Below, piece by piece: positions 24,396-36,882 of a stretch of DNA of 64,000 nt. The stretch is from assembly GCA_963969395.1 (NCBI GenBank), contig OZ017795.1, forward strand, positions 7,440,001-7,504,000, in the 5' to 3' direction. A program made the translations under genes and the position numbers. The stretch is from Pseudoscleropodium purum (taxonomy: Eukaryota; Streptophyta; Bryopsida; Hypnales; Brachytheciaceae). Under the pieces are notes generated by a model, which had not been told where the DNA came from, ran no database searches, and saw only the letters and a program-made list of their open reading frames with translations. Each line of letters starts with the position of its first letter. Position 1 is the stretch's first letter.

Positions 24396-25428
24396 GTATG
24401 CGATGAACAGGTTTCGATCATGTGATTCGCTTGCCTTCCCGTCCGCGTGAAATTTCCATTGTTCGTGACTTCTTTCTCATTTGCCGTGCACAGAAGAAGA
24501 CCTAATATGTCTCTTTTGAAGCGGTTTACCTTTCGCGGGGTGGTTGCTGAGCCAAACTGTAATGCAATGTGCTGAAAGCCATTTTCGGGTTACTTTTGGG
24601 TTCAATTCGTGTAGCTGAAGCAGGATTAGAAATTTTAATTGATGTGAGGGAGGTTAGACTTCTGGATCGTCATTAGGGACAAAAACATTCAAATGTTTTC
24701 TTCTGTTAAGATTTTTCAATGTCTTGGTCGATATGTCATGGAGTGGCGACTGCGAAATTTATGTGTGATACATCTCCAGGACCTCAAGCTGGACAAATCT
24801 AGTAGTTTGAAGTAGTTTTTTTAATCTCTAATTGGACATTCTGTATTTGCCCATTCCCTGTTTATTCTCAGAATCTCTCATGTTGTGTACAAAGCTAATA
24901 GAAGAACTTGCATTTGTCAAGTTGTGAACACGTATCATCCCAATTTGTCCCAAAGGCAGTTCATTTTGAGCCGGTTGAGTGTAGTCAGTTTCCTTAATTC
25001 ACAACATCTCTGCATCATTTACATTGTTGCTACCTTCATATCATCTCCACATATGGAAACAAACAAATAAAATCAAGCAGGTGAATTCATTGTGTAACAT
25101 TTTCTCATTTCAGTAACGTGTCTTGCTCATGCTCGTCTGTTGTGGAATTTGAAGTTTTGACATTTTCAAAATTCAATGTTATTGTGCATGAATTTATTTA
25201 TTCTTGAGCCTGGATACAGAAGATTGTGGGTCTACCATATGAGACATATTTCTGTGCGTTCTTCATGGGACTCATAGAAATCTTTGTGATTGTAAAGTTG
25301 GGTCAAGAAATCACTGGTTGCATCGGATTCAAATGCAAAGCTTATTATGAAATGGAAATGGAGAATCTATAATTGAAGTTTGGGGCCTGGAGTTCTCTCA
25401 TTCCTTGTGAAGTGGAGCCAAAATTGTC
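24396..25428 (+). other. 3' UTR and flank of the mS38-like gene
   Basis: Balanced composition falls gradually to AT-rich by about 25.1 kb. No further exon is recognised. The frame at 24,885-25,070 lacks any support. The 3' UTR may be long or spliced. Confidence 0.4.
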
Positions 25429-26990
25429 TACAGTCACTTCAAAAACTGATTCCATGTTGTGTTTAGTTTCACTCCATAGTCATAAGTTGAAAATCAATGG
25501 ACAGAATTCAAATGAGCAAACATGAATATTAAACATGAATATTGTGGTATCCTTTGTGCACAACAATCCCCCAAAAAATTGAATTGAAAAGCAATTATGG
25601 TTTGGAAGTAAATCAATTTCAAACCTAACCACCCCATAGACTCAATTGTTGAGGTGAGTTTCATAATCACTCCAAAAATCATATATGCTTCTTTTTTTAA
25701 GCCTTGGTGACTTGAATATTTTATTGCATATTGTTGTACACCATTTAAGACCTATTCCCAATGGAATTGTAAGAAATTGACGTGTATATGTGTAAAAAAA
25801 AATTATATAGTGAAAAATGTAGATAATTTTAGTGTGAATGGAATTTGAAGATTCTCAATGAATCAAAGACTTGAGATGTTATTTACAATTGTAGATGATC
25901 TATAGATTGCTATTGGAATTGTTGTTGCATCCATTTTCAAAAGATTTGAAGATATTTGTCATAATACTCAATTAATACAAATCACTATAATTTGTATTTA
26001 GCAACCAAAAAAATTATTTTTACCACAATCTTTTTTGAATCCAACATATTAGTTTGTAAGGCTTCTCTATAGTGCATTTGTTTGGATAGTAGGTGATTGA
26101 AAAAAATATGATAACAACAATGTGATACTGACATTCTCAATTATCTTAATTCTTTTTTTAACAAATATATCTGTGAATAATTTGTCATAAAAATATTTTC
26201 ATTATTCAATAATATACTAACTTTGTACATTTTATGCATTAGTAAAATATTGAATTTCAATTAAATATACTTATGTAATTGAATTGAGAATGTCAATATC
26301 ACATTGTTGTTATCATATTATTTTCAATCACCTACTATCCAAACAAATGTACTATAGAGAAGCCTTACAAACTAATATGTTGGATTCAAAAAAGATTGTG
26401 GTGAAAATAATTTTTTTGGTTGCTAAATACAAATTATAGTGATTTGTATTAATTGAGTATTATGACAAATATCTTCAAATCTTTTGAAAATGGATGCAAC
26501 AACAATTCCAATAGCAATCTATAGATCATCTACAATTGTAAATAACATCTCAAGTCTTTGATTCATTGAGAATCTTCAAATTTCATTCACATTAAAATTA
26601 TCTACGTTTTTCACTGTATAATTTTTTTACACATATATATATATATATATATGTCAACTTCTTACAATTCCATTGGGAATAGGTCTTAAATGGTGTACAA
26701 CAATATGCAATCAAATATTCAAGTCATCTAGACTTGAAAAAAGAATCATACACTATTTTTGGAGTGATTATGAAACTCACCTCAACAATTGAGTCTATGG
26801 GGTGGTTAGGCTTGAAATCGATTTACTTCCAAACCGTAATTGCTTTTCAATTCAATTTTTGGGCGGATTGTTGTGCACAAAGGATACCACAATATTCATG
26901 TTTGTTCATTTGAATTCTGTCCATTGATTTTCAACTTATGACTATGGAGTGAAACTAAACACAACATAGACTCAATTTTCGAAGTGACTA
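25429..26990. mobile_element. Large fold-back element: ~720-bp inverted arms, ~130-bp centre
   Basis: The left arm (25,429 to about 26,150) is the reverse complement of the right arm (about 26,280 to 26,990) with scattered mismatches. The outer ends are TACAGTCACTTC at 25,429-25,440 and GAAGTGACTA at 26,981-26,990. Internal landmarks pair in order: GTTTAGTTTCACTCCATAG, GGACAGAATTCAAATGA, CACAACAATCC, CCATAGACTCAATTGTTGAG, and the inner GATAACAACAATGTGAT. The right arm has an expanded (AT)n tract at about 26,633-26,651 where the left arm has a short GTGTATATGTG. There are no open frames. Structure fits a fold-back or long-TIR non-autonomous transposon, or an inverted duplication; a clear target-site duplication was not seen. 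Confidence 0.88.
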
Positions 26991-27065
26991 TATGATTGTT
27001 GAATTGCCCTTGAAAATAGTGTTGAAATAGTTATAATGGTGTTAAAAAATTTACCTCCATTAAAT

Positions 27066-29188
27066 TAATGCATTGGGGAGTACTTACACATGTAAAATAG
27101 TATTTGGTTTGTGAGCTCCTTATTCTGATGGTTGTTCACCGACTCATTGATGTGGTTTTAAGAACCCATGAGAAAAAAATTGAAAAATTGAAAATATGAT
27201 TCATTACAACTTTAGATTATCCAATAACTTCATAAAATTTTCATACTATGTTGTGGTGTGATGGTGCGTTGTCACTCATGGTCTACATTAAGCATTATTC
27301 AATTCAATTTCTACATAAAATAATCCTCATTATAGGGCATAATGTCCTTGTTATCATGCTTAGCATTGGTTACAATGCCAAGCACAATAGTCTAAATTGT
27401 TGCTACATGCTTACCAAAGTGGGAGGGGCCTCCTACAATACACACGTACATAGATATACTTGCCTATGAATTGTAGGTTACTTACATTGAAGAAAGGTTA
27501 TGTCTTTTAATTTTCCTATTGATGTGTTGTTCATAATAATAAATATGGGTCAAATCTTTTAGTTTTAATATTGGAGTGTTGTTCATTGTGATAGATATGG
27601 GTCACATTTTTCAAGTTCAATATTGGTTTGTTATTCATTGTGACAAATATGGGTCACTTCTTTCAACTTTAATATTTGTGTGTTGTTCACTATGACAAAT
27701 ATGGGTCACGACTTTTTATTTTGATATTGATGTGTTGTTTATTGTGACAAATAACATTTTTCAATTTTAATATTGGTGTGTTGTTCATTGTGATAGATAT
27801 AGGCCACATTTTTTAAGTTTAATATTGATATGTTGTTCTTTGTAACAAATAATGTCTTTCAATTTTAATATTGGTACATTGTAACAGATATGGATCATGT
27901 CTTTCAATTTTAATATTGGTACATTGTAACAGATATGGATCATGTCTTTCAATTTTAATATTGATGTGTTGTTCATTGTGACACATAACATCTTTCAATT
28001 TTAATATTGGTGTTTTGTTCATTGTAACAAATTTGGGTCATGTCCTTCAGTTTTAGTAATGGTGCATTGTTCATTATGATAGAGAGAGGTTACATCTTTA
28101 AATTTTAATATTCGTGCATAACTATTTCATTATGACAAATATGGGTCACATCTTTCAATTTTAATATTGATGTTTTTCTGGTAGATAACGTCTTTCAATT
28201 TTAATATTGGTGCAAAAATTGTTCATTGTGACATGTATAGGTTATATCTTTCAACTTTAATATTGATATGTTGATATTGATATGAGGATGCTTTGTCACT
28301 TACTAAAAGAACATGACCTACAAGAAGACTCAAATGGCAAATTAGACCCCTAGTGGTCTTCTTATAGTCATTTCTTTTGTCTACATGGCCTTTGTTTCAA
28401 AATTGTAGGCAAGTGATTTCATTTTTTTTTCATTTCATAAATTAAAAATAGAATCCCTATTCACTGAGTAGGCATTGTAATTGTAATTTGCAATGGTATT
28501 TGAAAATCCAAATTTGTCTTCTTTTCAAGGAGAAGAAGGTACATCAAAAAGAAGATCCCTTAAAGTTCCAATTATTTTCAAAAGCCACTTAAGAATCCAC
28601 CCCTCTAATTTAAAAAAAAATGGAAATTTTAGAAAATCTTCTACCTAAGATGCCTTCTTTTCTTTGAAAGAAAGTCAAACTTGGGTTTTCAAAATCCATT
28701 GCAACTTTCAACTTCAACACACCTTAATTGAAAAGAACCAAAATCGTCAATATACCCATTCTTCAGTCTATTGAAAATATTCCGGAAAGTCCAATGAAGT
28801 TGTTCAAATACTTAAATATAATTGGTTAACTATTGATTCTTGAGATTTCAATATAGCCAAATTATGTGCTGGTTTGAGTGATGTAGGGAGTTCCACTTTG
28901 GAAATTCATAGTAATTACATGTCATATCTGAAAATTCTAATTTTATTTTGAAAATTCATGATGCTAAAAAAATGCTAGTTTTTTTTCTAGTACAAAGTGC
29001 CTCCACCTATGCTAAATAGCTTATTTTGACAATTAGAGGTGGTTTTGCCAACTTATTGCCAAAACTTCAATTCATGGAAAATAGAACCAGCAACTGCCAT
29101 ATTTATGAGTGAGTTCATTGCATTAGCAAGAGTGCAACTTTTCTAATAGTTTTATAGGTTTCCAAGCTAAACTATAACTCAAGGTCCA
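27066..29188. repeat. Large tandem duplication, copy 1 (~2.1 kb), containing the long minisatellite
   Basis: Copy 1 starts at CATTGGGGAGTACTT (about 27,071) and runs to the AAGCTAAACTATAACTCAAGG region (about 29,188), where copy 2 begins with the same CATTGGGGAGTACTT. Shared landmarks in order include ATACTTGCCTATGAATTGTAGG, the minisatellite, TGGCAAATTAGACCCCTAGT, TTTCTTTTGTCTACATGGCC and TTTCCAAGCTAAACTA. The copies differ mainly in minisatellite length and small indels. There is no recognisable coding sequence. Confidence 0.82.
27485..28280. repeat. Degenerate minisatellite, ~50-60 bp unit, about 14 copies
   Basis: The unit centres on TTTCAATTTTAATATTGG followed by GTGTTGTTCATTGTGAC and AAATATGGGTCA. 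Unit boundaries vary through small internal deletions (for example near 27,850-27,960, where two nearly identical shorter units adjoin). The open frames on the minus strand here encode only this repeat and are not genes. Confidence 0.85.
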
Positions 29189-30690
29189 TTGGGGAGTACT
29201 TTCACATGTAAAAAGTGGTATTTTGTTTTACCAACTCTTTGTTCTTAAGTCATTAAAGATGATCAAGTGGATTGCTCACCTGCAAGTTTGATGTGGGTTT
29301 GAAAATCTATAAAAAAAAAATTGAAAAGACAATTCATTATAAGACTAGACGAGCATTTTTGTAATGCTTTAAAATTATTTTTTAGTCTATAGATTCATTA
29401 ACTTTAAGTAGATGAACATGAACATGAACTTCATTTGATACCAATATGACGACTTTTCTTGTTTTGAAGATCCGTTGTGGTAACTTTCAATATTGGAAAT
29501 TTCATATTATATTGTAGTGTGATGATGTGTTGTTACTTATAGTCTAAACACATGATAGACATACTTGCCTATGAATTGTAGGCCATTGACATTGGAAAAA
29601 AGTTATGTCTTTCAATTTTGATATTGATGTATTGTTCATTGTGACAATTATGGGTTAGGTCTTCAATTATAATATTGAAGTGTTATTGTTCATTGCACAA
29701 CAAATATGGATCAGGTCTTTCAATTTTGATATTGATGTAGTATTGCTTATTGTGAGAGATGTAAGTTGCACCTTTCAATTTTAAAGTGATATTATGTGGA
29801 TGTGTCATCACTCACTAAAAGAAATTTGACCAATAAGAAGACTTAAATGGCAAATTAGACCCCTAGTAGTCTTCCTATTGTCATTTCTTTTGTCTACATG
29901 GCCCTTGTTTCCAAATTGTAAACAAGGAATTTCATTTCTTTTTTTAAATTTAAAATTGAATCCTTATTCTTTAGTTGGCATTATAATTCGAAATTGCAAT
30001 GGGGTTTTGAAAACCCAAATTTGTCTTCTTTTCAAGGAAAGGAAGGTACATCTAAAAGAAGATTCTCCAAAGTTCCAATTATTTTCAAAATCCACCTCCC
30101 TAATTTTGATTTTGAGAAAAATATTTGGAACTTTGGAAAATCTTCTAAGATGCCCTCCTTTCTCTGAAAAGAAGACAAACTTGGGTTTTCAAAATCCATT
30201 GCAACTTCCATCTTTTACACGCCTTTGGTGAAAAGATCCCAAACCATCTGTATACCATCCTTGACTTTTATTGAAAGTCTTTCCAAAAGTTCAATTAAAT
30301 TGTTCCTATACTTAACTACAATAAGTTAACTATGGATTCTCTACATTTCAATATGGCCAAATTATGTGATGGTTTGAGTGGGTAGGGAGTTCCACTTTGA
30401 AAATTCATAGTAATTATCCAAAAATTCTAAATTTTTTTTCAAAGATTCATGATTTGCAATTATTGGTACTAAAAAAAATGTTATTTTTTACTAAGAAAAG
30501 GTCCCTTCACCGATGTTGAATTGCTTGTTTTGACAATTAGGGGCGTAGTTTCTCCATACTACCAAAACTTCACTTTAGGGTAAATGGAACCAACAACTAC
30601 CATGCGAGCAAACTCACTGAATCAACAAGTGTGTAACATTTCTAATAGTTGTTGTATGGATTTCCAAGCTAAACTAGAAGGTCCAGTGAT
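29189..30690. repeat. Large tandem duplication, copy 2 (~1.5 kb), with a shortened minisatellite
   Basis: Follows copy 1 directly and repeats its order of landmarks. Only about four minisatellite units remain (29,600-29,790), which accounts for most of the ~0.6 kb length difference. The end at about 30,690 is the AAGCTAAACTAGAAGGTCCAGTG segment, matching the end of copy 1. The frame at 29,878-30,231 corresponds to repeat sequence present in copy 1 with different indels and is not treated as a gene. Confidence 0.8.
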
Positions 30691-32321
30691 GAGGGTGACT
30701 AGAGATTCACAAGTCTATCCTCCCTCAAGCCAAGAACATTTGTCCAACATCAATTTCCCCATGACCCCAATCATCCAATACAAGGCTTTTGTTTTGTCTT
30801 TTTGGTGCACCAAAAAAAAATTAATTTAGCTAAAAAATGGCAACAAATCTCAAAGTTTCTCGCCAGAAAACTTTGAATAAATAAAAAACTCTTGGATGAA
30901 ATTGCCTTATTGTGGATGAAAATAGAATTATGGACATGTGATATGTACGAATGTGATCTTTTCTATCCAATTTGTGGATGAATAATGAAATTTGGAGCAC
31001 CACCATGACATTTTGTATCGCCACTCTGGCATTTCATAAAAAATGAAAAAAAAAACCCAGCCCTGATCCCATATAATGCAAGCAGCATCCCCCGGGAAGA
31101 CTTTTCTCAGTGGCCTCCCTTTCACGTGCACGAATTCATTGCTGAAGAATGCTTTGCTGGGTACAAGCTCGATGTAAAGCATATGAACTATTCTCTGTAA
31201 GACCTTCACACTCCAAAGTCTGAAAACTCCGCCTGGAATCTACACTTCTACAGCATTTCACTTTGGTCCCAAAGCAACTGTGCTGGTGGTACATTTATTT
31301 GCTATTATTTCACTCCAATCATTACAGTATAATGGAGGAGGTGTGTACCATGTGTTGCATCATGTCTAACTTACAAACAGAACTTTCGCACTCACCATGA
31401 ATATAGAAGTTACAAGTGCTTTAATTCACGTCAACACCCCAGCTATTGATACGCATACAGTACCTCATCACACAAGAAATCACGAATGAATACATTATTT
31501 GGATTTTCAACTTCACGCCATTATTGATGCAAATGCAGCCTGTCCCAAATGTTTCACTACCAGTGAGGAAATGCATGGAAAAAACAAACTTAAGGTTGGG
31601 ATATAATTTCATAGTAGAAGATGACAAGTGGACAAAAGTAGCACTGGCGGAGGGATAACAACGCTCTCCTTTAGAGAGAGAAACCACCCAGAACTTCCTT
31701 GTCTTACCACTCTCTAATTAAATTATACTGCAACTGGAACTAGTTCAATCTAATCAGTTCTCAGATGAGAAACTTGATTTCTTTGGGTGAGCTCTCCTCA
31801 ATTCCTCGAGGGAGGAATGAGACTCCAGACGAAGCTGCCAGTGGCTAGAAGAGAAGAAGAAGGAACTCTAAAGAGCGCGTTGGATAGTTCTACTAACTAC
31901 GGTATCCAACTAGACCTCTAGACAGCAAGTGATGTTAAAACTCACTGAATGTAACAACAAAAAATCTCACAACCACCATAAATTGCTCACTCTGCGATTG
32001 CGAGAATTTCCATTTGTCGTTGCAGTAGAAAGAAACCTATTACATTGCCAAACGGCAAGCTCCAGGTAAAAAAATGAGGGAGGGCATTCGTCATTGTCAT
32101 GTGCGATACTGCGGGTCGCAAAATATAATGAATGGGGTACCACGACAAAGCTGCTGGGCCACTATGAAGATTCGTGACACGTTTACACGTTTTCAGTGAA
32201 AACTGTAATGGCAGGTTAAGACTTTGGAAATCTTCACAGTTTGCGTGGGCTTGGATCGCGCCAATCAGATATAATGCAAAACATGCACTCGAGGTTTGAA
32301 CTGTGGCATTCTAGCAAGCGT
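30691..32321. other. Intergenic / 3' flank of fructokinase with unassigned open frames
   Basis: From about 31,050 the composition becomes balanced. Minus frames at 30,928-31,209 and 31,421-31,687 are open but have no recognisable motif. This strand is downstream of the fructokinase gene, so the region may be its 3' UTR, including spliced parts, or a decayed neighbouring gene. Positions 31,700-32,320 hold no supported feature beyond probable 3' UTR. Confidence 0.3.
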
Positions 32322-33341
32322 TTAAGCAGCTGCAGAATTGGCACGAATGAATTTGTCAACTGTCGCCAGATCCGGCATGGCAGGAATGGCGCCCCTCTCC
32401 ATGGTCGTGATCGCGCCGCACGCGCACGCAAATTGCAACGCGGATCGCAACGCGGTGTCATTCACCAGCACATCTTTGTTGTTTACCATCCGGTGCAACA
32501 GCCCGGCTACAAACGCGTCTCCCGCGCCCGTGGTGTCAATAGTGGCCACTATGAACGACCCCACACGACCTCGGAACTCAGGAGTGTAGTACCGCACCCC
32601 GTCTGGCCCGTCCGTCACCACCAGAAGCTTCAGCTTGTCGTGCCACAACTGCATCACAACTTCATCCTTTTTGTCATCCCCACCATTAGTTAAAAATTTC
32701 ACCTCCTCGTCGGAAACTTTGATGATATCAGCCTCGTTCCAGATGCTGAGGATCCCGTCGCGAGCTGCTTCAGGGGACGGCCAGAGAGCGAGCCGCAAGT
32801 TGGGGTCGTACGACATTAAAGATCCGCTTTCCTTCGCAAGCTTCATGGCCGCCATGTGAGTTGATCTTATAGGCTCCGAGATCAAGGAGATGGAGCCATA
32901 GTGGAAGATGTTGGACCGCCGAATGAGCCCTTCGTCGAGCTCCGAGGGGACCATCAGCATGTCGGCGCTGGGGTTGCGGAAGAACATAAACTCGCGCTCG
33001 CCGCATTCCTTGAGCGTGACGAAGGCGAGAGCGGTTCGTGCTTGTGAGTCGAAGCACATGCCCTTGGTGTTCACGAGGTTGGTTTTGAGAACTTCGACGA
33101 GCATGTGGCCGAATTCGTCGTCGCCCACCTTGCCGATGAAAGCTGCGTGGCCGCCCAGGCGGCTCACGCCCACGGCGACATTTGCAGGGGCGCCTCCAGG
33201 GGCTTTCTTAAAGGCCGGGGCCTCCGCGAGCGAGACACCAGCAACTGTCGGCACGAAGTCGATCAGCATCTCACCGAATGCTACGACCAGAGCGCCATCC
33301 ATGTCCAGATTCTCCATCTCGGAGGCCAGGCGGTTCACCAT
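32322..33341 (-). CDS. Fructokinase (PfkB carbohydrate kinase family), intronless CDS, 339 aa
   Basis: Uninterrupted frame encoding a full-length plant-type fructokinase (family length about 320-350). It phosphorylates fructose to fructose 6-phosphate using ATP, feeding sucrose-derived carbon into glycolysis and starch synthesis, probably in the cytosol since no transit peptide is evident. Visible features: the N-terminal strand [13 protein letters not shown] (19-31), GGAPANVA (49-56), PfkB signature 1 region [13 protein letters not shown] (66-78), the plant-typical stretch [17 protein letters not shown], and the anion-hole/catalytic motif DTTGAGDAF (269-277) with catalytic Asp at 275. Start: the ATG at 33,341; a frame extension to 33,404 begins with GTG and is preceded by a possible acceptor (CCACCCAG) just before the ATG, so upstream is probably spliced leader. 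GC content is clearly higher than in the neighbouring genes. No intron interrupts the CDS, unlike many plant fructokinases. Confidence 0.95.
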   Translation of the reverse strand: MVNRLASEMENLDMDGALVVAFGEMLIDFVPTVAGVSLAEAPAFKKAPGGAPANVAVGVSRLGGHAAFIGKVGDDEFGHMLVEVLKTNLVNTKGMCFDSQARTALAFVTLKECGEREFMFFRNPSADMLMVPSELDEGLIRRSNIFHYGSISLISEPIRSTHMAAMKLAKESGSLMSYDPNLRLALWPSPEAARDGILSIWNEADIIKVSDEEVKFLTNGGDDKKDEVVMQLWHDKLKLLVVTDGPDGVRYYTPEFRGRVGSFIVATIDTTGAGDAFVAGLLHRMVNNKDVLVNDTALRSALQFACACGAITTMERGAIPAMPDLATVDKFIRANSAAA

Positions 33342-34640
33342 TTTGCGATCGACTGGGTGGAATCCGGCCCACGCACGTTGATCTGTCAATGCTCGAAACC
33401 CCACAACTCAATAATTCGCTAATCAACAAGAGAGTAATAGTTCGCAATCATCCGGCTTTGCTTCAACTCTTCTCGCTGAAATCTGCCAATATACTATTAA
33501 AAAATCAGCGCGCAGACTGTAGCAGGACGCCACACCGACAATAATGCAACTCTCACATTCTTGATGTGCACGCACACACTGAAAAAAACGAAATGCCCTA
33601 CTAAAAAATTCGTAAGAATGAGAGTATTGGGTTATAAGTACACGAAATGGAGATCGAACTCGAAGATCGAAACGAATTTCTACACTTCGGATGGTTACGT
33701 TAGTCGCAACAGCGCTTAGCGATTCAGTTCAATCGCCACCGCCATCAATTCATATAGTTTGAAATATCAAGAATGCGAAAGTGCAAAAAGATCACACAGA
33801 GCGACAGTCATCTACGGCAATACATGCTGCATTCGCATTCTCCACTTGTTGGAAGCAGATTCAACCACCTTTTATATCACCCAGTATTGGATCACGCAGA
33901 ACTCACTTACATTTCCAACGATTCAGATTGGATACTTATGTCTACGCTCCGTTCCAACTACCACGAATTACACAGCCGGTGGCACCGCGTTCCAATCTGC
34001 ACGACGCTGTACACTCGACCTGAGTAGACAGCTAATGAATGCAATCTCAAGGAAGCGGAGAAAAACAGCACACAATCCACAAAAGGTCTTGAGCACGTGT
34101 TAGGACGACACAGTTTTCCTACGACATTCTTCCAGAACGCGTCAGAAAGACATATTTACCAATGCCATATAACAGTGTAGGCTACCGATTAATGTCCTTT
34201 CAAACGCGCGACAAGTTCTATGCGGTTTCTTACAATTTAAGAGGCCTACTAATGCGGATCTTTCCGATCAAGTTGCTCTCTCCGATCCACTTGTAGCATA
34301 TACGGGTGTGCAAATTGAAGCATTTGAAGGTAGCCAACTACATACCTGTGTCGCCCAAGGACGTAGATCAGGAATGCAACGATCAGGCAACAAGGTGTTG
34401 AAGCCTAGATCTGCACATGTGCTACTACTTCGGCAAACGAAAGCTCAAGCACACGACGTGCATGCTTGAGAGAAGCGCGCTGGCTGCCGAAAGAACACTT
34501 GAATGCACGCTTGAATTGTGGGTGACACACCGCCGATCTATATGACCCTGGTTGGGACCCCTATGATCGTAGGGCTCCCATCACAAGTGGAATTTTTGGC
34601 TGCCAGTTGATTGCGAATTGGATGCGTATTTGGTGCTCAA
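33342..34640 (-). promoter_or_regulatory. 5' leader / promoter region of the fructokinase gene
   Basis: Balanced-composition DNA upstream of the ATG, with a possible leader acceptor at about 33,347-33,350. Overlapping plus-strand frames at 33,759-34,103 have no recognisable product and lie in what should be leader or promoter sequence of the minus-strand gene. An 8-bp inverted repeat (CTCAAGCA / TGCTTGAG) occurs at about 34,444-34,471. No exact start site can be assigned. Confidence 0.35.
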
Positions 34641-34818
34641 TTCGGAATGAGCATATTCTGTGTTTTGTGTACAAATACACTAATATGTTTGCTTCTTATC
34701 CAGAAAAAAAAAAAATTTGTTGGGCTGTGGTAGAAAGCTTGTGAAAGGGATCCAAACTGAAGTCTTGGAAATGGAAGTATCTGCAAAGGCAAAACCAAAT
34801 CAAGGAGAAAAAACTCAA

Positions 34819-34998
34819 ACAATGTTTGCTTTCTATACAGATGGAAGAATCAACTTTTACTTTGAGTTTATCTGACTCCTACATCAACATAATACAAAAA
34901 TAATAAAACAATGTTTGCTTTATATACAGATAGAAGAATCAACTTTTACTTTTAGTTGATGTGACTCCTACACCAACGTAATACAATAATAATAATAA
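34819..34998. repeat. Two-copy tandem duplication, ~89-bp unit
   Basis: AACAATGTTTGCTTT followed by ATACAGAT and AGAAGAATCAACTTTTACTTT occurs twice, beginning at about 34,819 and 34,908. The second copy ends in an (AAT)n run near 34,985-35,000. Noncoding. Confidence 0.85.
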
Positions 34999-34999
34999 T

Positions 35000-35827
35000 A
35001 AAATTTGTAATTTTTCACAATCTTGTCTTGGTAATCTTCAAAATACGTTCTCAAACAAGTGAACTAAAAGTAAAAGACCCTGCCTAAAATGCAAGCACGG
35101 CGCTAAGAGAAAATGAAACAAACCTAAAAGTGAAGAAATAAAAATATCTTTCAGTTCAGACTTGCTGGCAGTGAGTGCCACGCAGCACTTTCTTTTCTGA
35201 AACAATCTATGTAAGATATGTCATGGAAATATCATTGAGCTATAAAGGGCAGGAAAAAGGAAAAAGCCCACAACCTGTCATAAAAGTACAGAAGTTCGTT
35301 CCACTTTTCCGTTCCCTGTTCTCCACGTTCCCAGAGTTCAATTGCTTTGAATTATTGAAGATTCCCGGGTGCAATTATGAACACCCATAAACTATACAAA
35401 ATAGTGAAATTAAGTTGCCTTTACCTTATAATTAGGTTGCCTTACTCCAAGAAAGTTATTGTCCAAGTCATCAAAGTCAATGTATAAGTTTCCCAAAATT
35501 TCTAAAGTCAAGCCATATTTTGCCTTGATTGTTGTGGCCTATCAATCCAATTGCTGCCCTTGAAGGCTGTATATTTCAAAAAGAAAAAAAAGAAGCCAAT
35601 GTCTATTTCTTCAAATATTTCCATTTGTACAGATAGAGGATCATGATTCCCAATTACAACAATACTTAATTCAAAGTGTTGGGCTTGGAAGGGGGACTAC
35701 TTCTTTACCCCGTTTCTTTACTTTCTACATTAACTTTTAATCAACTCACAAGTCTCTAAGAGTGCAAAAACGAAAAAACAAGTCATCAATTATTGAAGGT
35801 TAGATTTGACAAAAATTAACTCGTAAA
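35000..35827. other. Intergenic, no recognised gene
   Basis: Includes a modestly balanced stretch at 35,160-35,390 with a 71-codon plus frame but no motif. The rest is AT-rich. Confidence 0.4.
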
Positions 35828-36735
35828 GGACCAAGGCCTTTTCTTTGCCAAAAAACACTCAAAACTGCCATTTCTATGGCAAAAGGTAAAAAAACAATTT
35901 AATTATTTTTTTTCACATCTAACCGCAGGATCTTACACCTAACTATTATGAAAATGTTTGGAAAAAATTTCAGAATTTTTGACCACATAGATTGCATGAT
36001 ATTTGCGTTTAAAGTGGAAAAAACAAGTTTTTCAACACATTGCGGAACTAGATTTTTTAACTTTGAACATTTTTAACTTAAATTTTTTGCACTACAACGT
36101 TTCGAGCTTTAAATCTTTATGGTATAAAATTGAGTTGAGAGTTTAGAAAAAATTCAAAAAATTCAAAAAAACTTAATTTTTATTCTTTAAGAAAATTGCT
36201 AAGTAGAAATAGGTATGAAATAGAAGGAAAATCTAAAATATTCATATCTCTAAAATGAAATAAAAATGTGCTAATTCCAATAATGAGATTGTTCTAGCAA
36301 GAAATATTGACCATTTGGAATCTTCTTTTTTTTTTTAAATTGTAAAAATTGCATTCAAAAATGAATACTACAAATTATTTTTTGAAGAAGATGCTCTAAT
36401 TGCCCAAAAAACAAGATTGTCCATAACTTTCTCATAAAAAATCCAAATGGAATGAATCAAAGCTTCACATGTACAAAAAAATATAATCTATGAGTAAAAA
36501 AAAGAAATTTTAATTTAACTCAAATTAAAAAATTTTGTTGGTCCTAGCCCCTATTTCGAGCTTATTTGGGCATAATTTTTGTTTTTGAGCACCGATTGTA
36601 AAAATAATTACTTCCCATGAAGCTAATAAACTTTTTTATCTTCAAAAAAAGTTTCAAAAATAAGGAAAAAAATTTCAGCCCATAGGTACCTACCCGAAAT
36701 CCCATTTGTCCCCGAAGGAACAATGGTCCTTTAGG
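35828..36735. repeat. Dispersed repeat family R, copy 2
   Basis: Starts with the same GACCAAGGCCTTTTCTTTGC block as copy 1 at 4,425 and stays collinear through the AACTATTATGA, TTGAACATTTTTAACTTAAA and AAAACAAGATTGT segments to the GAAATCCCATTTGTCC end. It is very similar to copy 1, implying recent spread, and it lacks the insertion seen in copy 3. Confidence 0.82.
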
Positions 36736-36882
36736 AGTTAAATTTTTGTCGTAAAAAAAAGGAATCACATTTTATCTTGTGATTGGTGTGAGGTTACTTG
36801 ATCCATTGAAAATTTGATGTAAAAATTCAATTTCAACACTTTCTTTGTTAAATCTAATTCTGACATCAACTACAACTTTTTC

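Noticed and set aside
27785..28022. Minus-strand frames with repeated KLKDMIHICYNVP-type peptides
   Set aside because: These simply translate the minisatellite units; the periodic peptide is a by-product of the DNA repeat.
27485..28280. CRISPR-like array
   Set aside because: Units are degenerate and contiguous without unique spacers, and the DNA is from a plant nucleus.
32241..33422. Plus-strand frames up to 157 codons over the fructokinase CDS
   Set aside because: Antisense shadows of the fructokinase gene caused by its high GC content.
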